Shown here: positions 47,948-54,344 of the stretch, piece by piece | Numbering within the stretch: position 1 is the stretch's first letter | How the letters are laid out: every line of letters begins with the position of its first letter | Program-made: the position numbers and the translations under genes | DNA from: Deltaproteobacteria bacterium | GTDB lineage: Bacteria > Myxococcota_A > UBA9160 > UBA4427 | Length of the DNA stretch: 58,049 nucleotides | Direction of reading: 5' to 3' | Assembly: GCA_029261835.1 (NCBI GenBank) | Contig: JAJDAO010000097.1 | Location: 1 to 58,049, forward strand | Notes under the pieces: model-generated | Told to the model about the DNA's origin: nothing | Database searches by the model: none | The model's input: the letters and a program-made list of their open reading frames with translations, nothing else

Positions 47948-50863
47948 TCAATCTTTCATAAAGACTTTGGAGACGAACCCGTTCGACGCGACCGGGAGCT
48001 TGAAATTGCCGTAGGTATACCAGTCCTCTTCCTCGGCCATGCACTCCTGAAGGATTTCCAGATGCTCTTCGGCGACCGAGATCGGGGCGCAGCCGACGAT
48101 CTGGTCATGGACGTGGATGCAGATGTCCAGCCCCCGGTAGTAGGCGCGCTTCATGCCCCCGGCGAGGATGTCACGGGCCATCGCTTGGTCCGCGTTCTCG
48201 GTCAACTTCCCGCCGTGCGTCGAGATGCGCACCCACTGGTTTCGGTCGTTCAAGCCCTCATAGGTCAGGCTGTCGCGCCACTCGCCCCACGGGGTCTTGA
48301 CCGGCTCGATCCGGGGTCGGCAGTAGTGCAGCGCGCGGCCGCTCGGCAGGATCATCCGCAGGAACGGAGCCTTGATGTCGAAGCGGATCATGTTGCACTC
48401 GGTCGGCTTCCCGGTGCGCACGCATTTGATGGCGGCCTTGCCGATGGCGTTCCAGAAATCGACGACTTCGGTGTAGGTCTCGCGGAAGACGGCGACCGAG
48501 TCCTTGGCCTGCTGCGGCGTCAGGATGATGAACATATTGCGGGCGTAGCCGAGCAAGCCGGTCGCCTCCATCTCGCCCGTCTTGTGGTTCATGTGCTCTT
48601 CGCCGGGGCCAAGCTGGTAGCCGCAATTATGGGCGACGACTGGCCCACTTTCCGTCAGGACCACGAACGACTGCCGCGTGCCAGCGTTCGCTATGTCCCA
48701 CGAATGGCCTCTTATTGACGTTTTGCTCCGACCGGGTGGCGAGACGAAGATTTCCCGGCTCGTAGTGTCCGTCGTTGTCTCTGCGGTCAATTTCGAGCGA
48801 TCCATCCGCGCCGAGGACATCGACGCAGTGCTCAACCCACTCGAAAGCCGACTCGAACCGCATACAAATTCCCCGACCCCCGTAATGCCGGAAAGTTTGA
48901 TTTTCGGGGTTTTCGCACCGCGCTCGCGCAGCGTAGAAACGATTTGCGAGAAGATCGAAGAGGGTGGGACCGACTCTCTTGCCGAGACCACTTCTCCGGT
49001 TGGAAGACGCGCATCCGGCACATTTCGTAGACTTGCCGTAGACAAGATTCCCGCGAGGGATTTCCCGAACAAGACCGCATCGGCAGCGGCAGCGGAGAAC
49101 TTGACCCGTAGACTTCCCTGATCGAACGAATGCTTCAATCGTCCACTCGCCATATCGAGAGCCGACTGCCACGTCACTTCTACGTCGAGTAGGTCTTCCC
49201 ACATAAACCAATGGTTGCCCTCGGTCTGGAACTGATGATCTTCTGTAGCGTATATCCCAGACCCGCACACCAAGGTTCTTTCGCCTCGGTAGACCACCCC
49301 GTCGTGCTCGACAAACTCGGTTCCGTCGTGAACCATATCGGTCACTCGAACGTCCACGATGCGGACCCAACCGCGATCTGTGAGCACAGGGGTGTCCGAT
49401 CCGAGGCACCCCAAAACGGCCGGTTTCGCGATCGTCCGCTTGCTGTCGTCGCCGCCCTTGTATTCCGCGTAGAGCGCGTCATAGGGCTGGCGGTAGAGGT
49501 AGGTCGCGAAGTCGATGTAGGGGTCGCGCCCGGCTTCGAAGACCTTGAGGATTTTGCGGCACAGGGCGATGAACCCGAGCACGCGATTTTCGATGGCGTT
49601 CAAGTCCGCGTCGAAGAACAGGTGCCCCTCGGGCGCTTGCGCGACCGACCGGATGCACGACACCAGCAGCTTCATCGGGTCTTCGTAAACCAGTTCGATC
49701 GCCTCGGGGTCGAGCTTTTCCAGGTGCTCGACCACCATGACGATGATCTTCTTGTATGCCTTCTCCGGGCGCGGGAGGTTCTGCGGCTGGAACGTCCTTC
49801 CAGCCCACCGCCACGTCCGCCCGGCCCCGGCGAACTGGAAGGTGTTGCGCAGCACCCACTCGATCTTATCGACGCACCGACGGATGGCGTAATACTTCTT
49901 CGGCGAGGCGCGAGCCGCGTCCTGCCGGAGTTCCAGCGCATCGCGCATCTTGACCAGATCGCGGTTGCCCTCACCCTCGTCGATGGTCTTGCTCGCCTGC
50001 TCGGCCGCGCGCTGGACGTGGCCCTTCTTCAGGTCGTCGAACTGGTAGCCGTGCTCTTGGAGCCACGGGAGAAGCTGCTGCGTCGAGTTGGGGTTCGCGA
50101 GGCCGGTGATCGACTTCAGCCGGGAGACGCGGTTCTCGATCACGTGCTCGTAGAGCGCAATCGCCGCGTCCACCGCGTCCATGTTGAACGGGATTCCGCG
50201 CTCGTTGATGATCTGGTCGATCACCCAAAGCTCCCACTCCTGCGGGGGCATGTCGAAGACCCGGAGCTTGCGCAGGATCGCGCGCTCGGCCTCGGTATCG
50301 AGCCGGTTGTAGACCAGATAGCGCTCCCACTTCTCCGGCTCCATCCACCAGTAGGTGCGCTTGTGCGGCTTGTTCTTCGTCGGTTTGCGCGGCATCGAGA
50401 ACACGCGCATGAGGGCGCGGCCCTCGGCGGATTTCTTCTTGTCCTCGGCGATCTCGACCACTTCGCCCGCCTTTTCCAGCGAGCCGGGGAGTGCCAGCGA
50501 GTAGGCCAGCGCTTGGGTGTCGCGCCATGCCTCGTGAGGGGTTTCGATCCCTAGGACGTTCTTCCAGATCGCCCATTCGAAGCTCTTGTTCCAGCAGGTC
50601 TTGATGACCCGCTCGTCGAGCATCGCGTCTTCCAGTTTGGCGGGCATTCGCTCGCCCTCGGCCGCCGACCACTGCTCGACAGGCTCGTCGTTCGTGGCGA
50701 ACGAGCACATGAGCACTTCGCAGGATGGGTGGCGCGAGTAGGCGTCCGCCCCAATATCGGTGACGCTCTCGTCGCAGTAGGTTTCGAAGTCGTGCGACAG
50801 CCGGACGATCTTCTGGCCCTTGATCAGGCCGGGCATCGCGATCTTGGGGCGGGCCAGCATCAT
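47948..50863 (-). CDS. polA: family A DNA polymerase interrupted by an intein
   Basis: 971 codons, of which 261 are intein, so the spliced enzyme is about 710 residues. The N-terminus has a DEDD proofreading exonuclease (LSHDFETYCDESVTD, CWNKSFEWAIW, YNRLDTEAERAI). The polymerase motifs are A (FFDADLNAIENRVLGF), B (SKRTIAKPAVLG joined to CGYQLG after splicing) and C (DICIHVHDQIVGCAP). Motif C reads HDQ where most family A enzymes have HDE. ATG 50863 overlaps the preceding stop by ATGA. It replicates the phage genome with the SSB and primase encoded nearby. Confidence 0.92.
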   Translation of the reverse strand: MMLARPKIAMPGLIKGQKIVRLSHDFETYCDESVTDIGADAYSRHPSCEVLMCSFATNDEPVEQWSAAEGERMPAKLEDAMLDERVIKTCWNKSFEWAIWKNVLGIETPHEAWRDTQALAYSLALPGSLEKAGEVVEIAEDKKKSAEGRALMRVFSMPRKPTKNKPHKRTYWWMEPEKWERYLVYNRLDTEAERAILRKLRVFDMPPQEWELWVIDQIINERGIPFNMDAVDAAIALYEHVIENRVSRLKSITGLANPNSTQQLLPWLQEHGYQFDDLKKGHVQRAAEQASKTIDEGEGNRDLVKMRDALELRQDAARASPKKYYAIRRCVDKIEWVLRNTFQFAGAGRTWRWAGRTFQPQNLPRPEKAYKKIIVMVVEHLEKLDPEAIELVYEDPMKLLVSCIRSVAQAPEGHLFFDADLNAIENRVLGFIALCRKILKVFEAGRDPYIDFATYLYRQPYDALYAEYKGGDDSKRTIAKPAVLGCLGSDTPVLTDRGWVRIVDVRVTDMVHDGTEFVEHDGVVYRGERTLVCGSGIYATEDHQFQTEGNHWFMWEDLLDVEVTWQSALDMASGRLKHSFDQGSLRVKFSAAAADAVLFGKSLAGILSTASLRNVPDARLPTGEVVSARESVPPSSIFSQIVSTLRERGAKTPKIKLSGITGVGEFVCGSSRLSSGLSTASMSSARMDRSKLTAETTTDTTSREIFVSPPGRSKTSIRGHSWDIANAGTRQSFVVLTESGPVVAHNCGYQLGPGEEHMNHKTGEMEATGLLGYARNMFIILTPQQAKDSVAVFRETYTEVVDFWNAIGKAAIKCVRTGKPTECNMIRFDIKAPFLRMILPSGRALHYCRPRIEPVKTPWGEWRDSLTYEGLNDRNQWVRISTHGGKLTENADQAMARDILAGGMKRAYYRGLDICIHVHDQIVGCAPISVAEEHLEILQECMAEEEDWYTYGNFKLPVASNGFVSKVFMKD
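48626..49408 (-). mobile_element. intein in polymerase motif B
   Basis: In the polymerase frame, Cys1 (codon 49408-49406) starts block A (CLGSDTPVLTDRGWV). Block B is GIYATEDHQFQT. Block F is HSWDIANAGTRQSFVV, and block G is VVAHN followed by Cys of the C-extein. The length is 261 residues. The roughly 155 residues between the splicing halves have no endonuclease motif in this frame. The DNA there instead encodes an HNH protein in the -1 frame. Insertion in the O-helix motif of a polymerase is typical of inteins. Confidence 0.92.
48627..49172 (-). CDS. HNH homing endonuclease nested out of frame in the intein
   Basis: In the -1 frame relative to the polymerase, GTG 49172 opens a 181-residue protein. 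It has VAVGSRYGEWTIEAFVRSGK, a zinc ribbon (CRCRCGLVREIPRGNLVYGK, then KCAGC), a central RARCENPENQTFRHYGGRGI, and the HNH core SLEIDRRDNDGHYEPGNLRL followed by ATRSEQNVNKR. This matches free-standing phage HNH enzymes. The frame is open over the whole intein (up to GTG 49409). Its TAA (48629-48627) overlaps the last two intein codons. The ribosome binding site is weak (GAAG), so expression is uncertain. Confidence 0.75.
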   Translation of the reverse strand: MAVGSRYGEWTIEAFVRSGKSTGQVLRCRCRCGLVREIPRGNLVYGKSTKCAGCASSNRRSGLGKRVGPTLFDLLANRFYAARARCENPENQTFRHYGGRGICMRFESAFEWVEHCVDVLGADGSLEIDRRDNDGHYEPGNLRLATRSEQNVNKRPFVGHSERWHAAVVRGPDGKWASRRP

Positions 50864-51099
50864 GCCTCGGGGGTGAAGTTTGCGTCTTCGCCGGTAAACA
50901 CGTCCGCCGGGCGCGACCAACGCATCCCGTTCTCGCCCTGATAGACGGCCGTGACCGGGAACTTCTGCGGGTCCTTCGACCCGATGTTGGTGATCATGAG
51001 GATCACGTAGGTGCGGCCGCTGTGGTGCCGCCAGCGCGAGCCGATGATCGGCAGGCCGTCGGTGTCGATGTGGAACTCTTTCGTGGGCGCGGGGGCCAT
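50860..51099 (-). CDS. hypothetical protein, 79 aa
   Basis: A small beta-rich protein (TDGLPIIGSRWRHHSGRTYV, ILMITNIGSKDPQKFPVTAV, YQGENGMRWSRPADVF), the type of DUF1653-like domain that appears beside phage replication genes. It ends with ATGA overlap to the polymerase. Function not assigned. Confidence 0.65.
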   Translation of the reverse strand: MAPAPTKEFHIDTDGLPIIGSRWRHHSGRTYVILMITNIGSKDPQKFPVTAVYQGENGMRWSRPADVFTGEDANFTPEA

Positions 51100-51208
51100 C
51101 GGGCTCTCCTGTTGGTGGGTGTCAAGAAAAGGGCCGGGAGGTATTCGGGGCGACGTGCTGATCCGCCCCTACTGGCCTCCCGGCCCCCGGTCCGCCGCTC
51201 TGCGGAAC

Positions 51209-51868
51209 TTACACGAGGCCGCTGTCGTCCTCGTCCTCGCCGATGGTGTCGCCATCGTCCTCGTCGTCGAAGTCTTCGAACTTCTCGTTCGGATCGACCG
51301 GGGCCGCGCCCGAGAACTTCTCGCCGTCGCGGACGAACTGCACCGACTCAAGGCTCGCATTGAGCCGCTTGCCGTGCTGGTTGTCCTGCGCCCACACCCG
51401 GACGATGGCGTTGACCACCGCGCCCGCGTAGAGCTTCGACGGGCCGCCGTTCTGGACGGTCAGTTCGATCCACTTGCCCTTGCCGTCCTTCTTGCGATCG
51501 ACGAGCACCGGCTGGTTCTGGTTGTTGGCCGAGACGTAGAACCGGCCCTCGTAGCCGGCCCAATCTTCCTGATCGCCGTCGCGCAGGAACACCCGGTCGG
51601 CCTTCAGCTTCGGCCATTTCTCGGGCTTGCCCCACTTGTCGGTCTTGACCTGCTCGGAAGCCGCCTTCAGCTTCGCGAGGTTCGCGTCGTGGACGCCGGG
51701 CTTGAAGTCCTCCTGCCCCTTTTTCGGGATCAGCAGGTTCGCCTTGAACTTGCCCGGCACCATCTCGCCGTCGTCGTTCTTCTGCGGCTTGCCGGGTTTG
51801 AAGATGTCGGCGAAGGACAAGTAGACTTCCTTCAGGATAACCTCGCCGAGGGGGGTTTCAGTAGCCAT
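51209..51868 (-). CDS. DUF2815-like single-stranded DNA-binding protein
   Basis: A 219-residue protein with an OB-like body (VYLSFADIFKPGKPQ, GKFKANLLIPKKGQEDFKPG, GYEGRFYVSANNQNQPVLVD, GPSKLYAGAVVNAIVRVWAQ). A strongly acidic tail follows, ending GEDEDDSGLV. DUF2815 proteins behave as phage SSBs. The acidic tail is the type used by T7 gp2.5 and bacterial SSB to bind partners. Between the polymerase-side small gene and the DUF2800 nuclease, this forms a replication/recombination unit. Confidence 0.85.
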   Translation of the reverse strand: MATETPLGEVILKEVYLSFADIFKPGKPQKNDDGEMVPGKFKANLLIPKKGQEDFKPGVHDANLAKLKAASEQVKTDKWGKPEKWPKLKADRVFLRDGDQEDWAGYEGRFYVSANNQNQPVLVDRKKDGKGKWIELTVQNGGPSKLYAGAVVNAIVRVWAQDNQHGKRLNASLESVQFVRDGEKFSGAAPVDPNEKFEDFDDEDDGDTIGEDEDDSGLV

Positions 51869-51886
51869 GTGCTTCGCTCCTATGGG

Positions 51887-53146
51887 CTATTCGTCATCGT
51901 CGTTGTCGTCGTCATCGTCGTCGAAATCCTCGTCGAACTTCGACGCATAGTCTTGGATGGCCGGGCGCTTGTCGTCCAGCGGCACCAGTATCGGCTTGCC
52001 GGGGCTCTGCGTCACGAACGCCTTCATCTGCGCCGCGAACACCTTCTTCCCGACAGCCTTCTCGGCCACGGCCGGGGAGAGCAGTTTCGTCTCATAGGCG
52101 TCTTCCTCTCCCACCAGCTTGACCAGCGCCTCGCCGGCCTCGGCAAGGTGCTCTTCCATGTAGACCCGCTTGCCGGGGCGGCCAGTCACCGCCTTCAGCA
52201 GCGGCACGTCGCGTCCACACTTCAGATCGTGCAGGGTCAGCGCGTGAATCCGATCCACGTAGCGCTTGAACGCCTTCCAGTGCAGCAGCACGAAAGAGCG
52301 GACTTCCAGCGACAGCTTGGCCGGGTCGTCGAATGCCGGACCGACCCCCAATTCGATGTCCTCGGCAATGTCGTCGAACTTCTGTCCGAACACCCCCAAG
52401 AGGTATTTCTGCTGCTCTGCGCACTGACCGGCGGCCCGGCAGAACAGGCATTGTTTCTCCCCCGGCGTTCGCGGGGCGTTCGGGTCCATCGTCGCCAGCG
52501 CGTCCTCGCGGATTTTCACGCCCTCGGCCAGAACCTCGGCCATCGTCGTCGGCCAGTCACCACCCCCGCCCTGCGCTCGCGGCTGCTCGATGTGGAAGTC
52601 CACCGCGATCTCGGCGGGATCGACCCCCTCGAAAAGCGCCTCGGCGTAGTCGTTCCACGCCCCGAGCGAGTAGAGATACATCTGGTCGTTCTTGACCGGC
52701 GAGACGGGCACGCCCTTCCCGTATTTCCAGTCGAAATTGATGATCCGCCGCTTGCGGACCTTGATGATGATCACGTCGGCCGTGCCGAACTCGCCGGGGC
52801 CAGCCCACGGGGAGGTGTCCACCTTCCGCTCGACCAAGAGGATGTCGCCGGGCTCTAGCTGATCGCGAACCCAATCCAGCCCCTCGTGCATGAAGTGCTG
52901 CATGTCCTCGTCGAACTCGATCTCCCACCCATCGACCTTGTGGATCGTGCCGAGGGGGAAGTGCTCGGGTTCTAGGTCGAACATGAGGCACATGGCCGCG
53001 TATTCGTGGAACACCGTTCCCTGCGCCGCCTCGCGGCCCACCTTGTCGGGCAGGCCGCGCTCGGCATTGATCTTGCCGTGGCAACGCCGCCAGCCGGTTG
53101 CCCCCGACGGGCCGCGAAGACTGTGTTCACCTTCTTCGTCGGACAT
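51887..53146 (-). CDS. DUF2800 Cas4/RecB-like nuclease
   Basis: A 419-residue protein from ATG 53146 (GGGAG eight bases upstream; ATG 53164 is the alternative). The PD-(D/E)xK core is visible as GTVFHEYAAM, FGTADVIIIKVRKRRIINFD and WKYGKGVPVSPVKNDQM. A late Cys set (CLFCRAAGQCAEQQ) suggests an iron-sulphur cluster as in Cas4/AddB nucleases. Usually paired with DUF2815, as here, in recombination-dependent replication modules. The tail is a pure Asp/Asn/Glu run. Confidence 0.85.
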   Translation of the reverse strand: MSDEEGEHSLRGPSGATGWRRCHGKINAERGLPDKVGREAAQGTVFHEYAAMCLMFDLEPEHFPLGTIHKVDGWEIEFDEDMQHFMHEGLDWVRDQLEPGDILLVERKVDTSPWAGPGEFGTADVIIIKVRKRRIINFDWKYGKGVPVSPVKNDQMYLYSLGAWNDYAEALFEGVDPAEIAVDFHIEQPRAQGGGGDWPTTMAEVLAEGVKIREDALATMDPNAPRTPGEKQCLFCRAAGQCAEQQKYLLGVFGQKFDDIAEDIELGVGPAFDDPAKLSLEVRSFVLLHWKAFKRYVDRIHALTLHDLKCGRDVPLLKAVTGRPGKRVYMEEHLAEAGEALVKLVGEEDAYETKLLSPAVAEKAVGKKVFAAQMKAFVTQSPGKPILVPLDDKRPAIQDYASKFDEDFDDDDDDNDDDE

Positions 53147-53163
53147 CGCCGAGGGCTCCCGCA

Positions 53164-53571
53164 TCAGACCAGCGCTTCTTCGCCGTCGCCAGCGTCACCG
53201 CCGAAATCGGGCTCTTCGCCGTCCTCATACTGCTTGAGGAACGCGAGGGCTTCCGCCCAATTTTCCTCTTCCAGTTCGGACGCCTTCGCCGCGCCGAAAT
53301 GATCGACGATGGCCTGCACGTTGGCGATGCGTGCCTTGCGCTCGGCCTTGTCCTCGATTCCGAGGTAGCCACCGAAGCGTTCCTTGATGGTGTCGAGCGT
53401 CACCTTCTTGGCGGCGGGCTTCTTCGCCGCCGTGGTCTTCCCGGCCCCGGCCGCGCGGGCGGCTTCGGCCTCGATCGCCTTGTCGGCGGCAGACACCTTG
53501 CCACCCTTCAGGGCAGCGGTGTTGGCCTCGACGGCAGCGGTCAGTTTCTCGATTGCAGCTTCCAAGCTCAT
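53164..53571 (-). CDS. helical protein with acidic LV tail, 135 aa
   Basis: Starts MSLEAAIEKLTAAVEANTAA at ATG 53571 with GGAG upstream. A linker (AGKTTAAKKPAAKKVTLDTI) leads to a second helical part (LGIEDKAERKARIANVQAIV, WAEALAFLKQYED), and the tail reads DAGDGEEALV. It is first in the leftward replication operon, ahead of DUF2800 and SSB, so likely an ssDNA-associated cofactor. No family assigned. Confidence 0.7.
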   Translation of the reverse strand: MSLEAAIEKLTAAVEANTAALKGGKVSAADKAIEAEAARAAGAGKTTAAKKPAAKKVTLDTIKERFGGYLGIEDKAERKARIANVQAIVDHFGAAKASELEEENWAEALAFLKQYEDGEEPDFGGDAGDGEEALV

Positions 53572-53644
53572 GTGGGACTCCGTTCCTTGGCTGGACCGCC
53601 GGGGCACCCCGGCTGTCGCAATGGATCGCACGGGCCATGCCCTC

Positions 53645-53673
53645 TTGTCAACCCGAAGTTGGCTGTGTATGGT
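53645..53673 (+). promoter_or_regulatory. divergent promoter pair, rightward member
   Basis: TTGTCA (53645-53650), 17 bases, TATGGT (53668-53673), 30 bases before GTG 53704. On the other strand TTGACA (53651-53646) overlaps this -35 and points toward the leftward replication genes, though its -10 is poor. Overlapping -35 hexamers imply mutually exclusive polymerase binding. Confidence 0.5.
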
Positions 53674-53703
53674 GATCCAAATTCTCGACCAAGGGGTGTT
53701 GAC

Positions 53704-54015
53704 GTGAGTGACAGGGCTCCCGCCACGAAACGCCGAACCGTCTCGACCGAGACCGGCGGCAGCGAAAAGGAAGTAGTGACGCTGCGGCACCGCAACAACG
53801 GGCCGCTGCACGACCTGCTGCTCAAGGCTTGCCCGCCGAACAAGGACGGGGAGAAGTCGATCACGATCCTCGCCGAATCACTCGACATCTCGGCGTGGTC
53901 CATCCACAAGTGGGTGCAGAAGGGCAAAATCCCGCCCGGCCGCGCAGTCGAAGTTGTGGATATTTCCGAGGGCCGCGTGACCCTTGCCGACTTCTCGCCC
54001 TTCGTCTACGTTTGA
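53704..54015 (+). CDS. helix-turn-helix regulator, Cro/YdaS-like, 103 aa
   Basis: The middle reads SITILAESLDISAWSIHKWV then QKGKIPPGRAVEVVDISEGR, an HTH of the Cro/YdaS type with recognition helix SAWSIHKWV. The C-terminus VTLADFSPFVYV is hydrophobic, as in dimerising Cro proteins. It starts at GTG 53704 and lies directly beside the divergent promoters, so it probably controls the early-late switch of both operons. No CI-type repressor is present. Confidence 0.8.
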   Translation: MSDRAPATKRRTVSTETGGSEKEVVTLRHRNNGPLHDLLLKACPPNKDGEKSITILAESLDISAWSIHKWVQKGKIPPGRAVEVVDISEGRVTLADFSPFVYV

Positions 54016-54030
54016 CGCTTGCGCTTCGCA

Positions 54031-54078
54031 GATTCCCCCGCTACAGATAGTTTTCTATCTAGGGGCTTTGGGGGAATC
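54031..54078 (+). promoter_or_regulatory. nested inverted repeats covering ribosome binding site of 54084
   Basis: GATTCCCCC (54031-54039) pairs with GGGGGAATC (54070-54078). Inside them AGATAG-TTTT-CTATCT (54045-54060) forms a second stem. The right outer arm contains the only Shine-Dalgarno-like sequence (GGGGGA) for TTG 54084, so folding would block translation. It may also be an operator for the neighbouring HTH protein. Confidence 0.55.
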
Positions 54079-54083
54079 ACAGC

Positions 54084-54344
54084 TTGCCGGACCTTCACAA
54101 CATCCCTGCGCGCGACGATCCCTGTTGGGGCGATGCCGACTGGCGCAGGGACACCCTGATCCGGGTCTGCGCCTCCCACGACATCGACGAATCGGAACTC
54201 GCCCGGCTCACCGGCTCGACGACGAACACCGTCCGCTTCTGGCTCACCAAGCACCGTTCCTGCGTCGGCGTCTCGACGCTGCGGGCGCTCCTGTATGATC
54301 TCAATGCGCGTCGTCTGCCCGCGCTTCGGGGGCAACGCGCATGA
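54084..54344 (+). CDS. helix-turn-helix DNA-binding protein, 86 aa
   Basis: Contains DTLIRVCASHDIDESELARL and TGSTTNTVRFWLTKH, a clean HTH with recognition helix TNTVRFWLTK, and a short C-terminal helix (GVSTLRALLYDLNA). The start appears to be TTG 54084, since no ATG or GTG is available in frame before the HTH; rare start codons usually lower expression. Its end overlaps the primase ATG (ATGA). Probably a second regulator or a replication-origin binding protein. Confidence 0.7.
   Translation: MPDLHNIPARDDPCWGDADWRRDTLIRVCASHDIDESELARLTGSTTNTVRFWLTKHRSCVGVSTLRALLYDLNARRLPALRGQRA

Noticed and set aside
48640..49180. Programmed -1 then +1 frameshifting to fuse the HNH into the intein
   Set aside because: No slippery heptamer is seen near the first junction and two shifts would be needed. 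An overlapping gene or sequence error is simpler. Kept only as an alternative.
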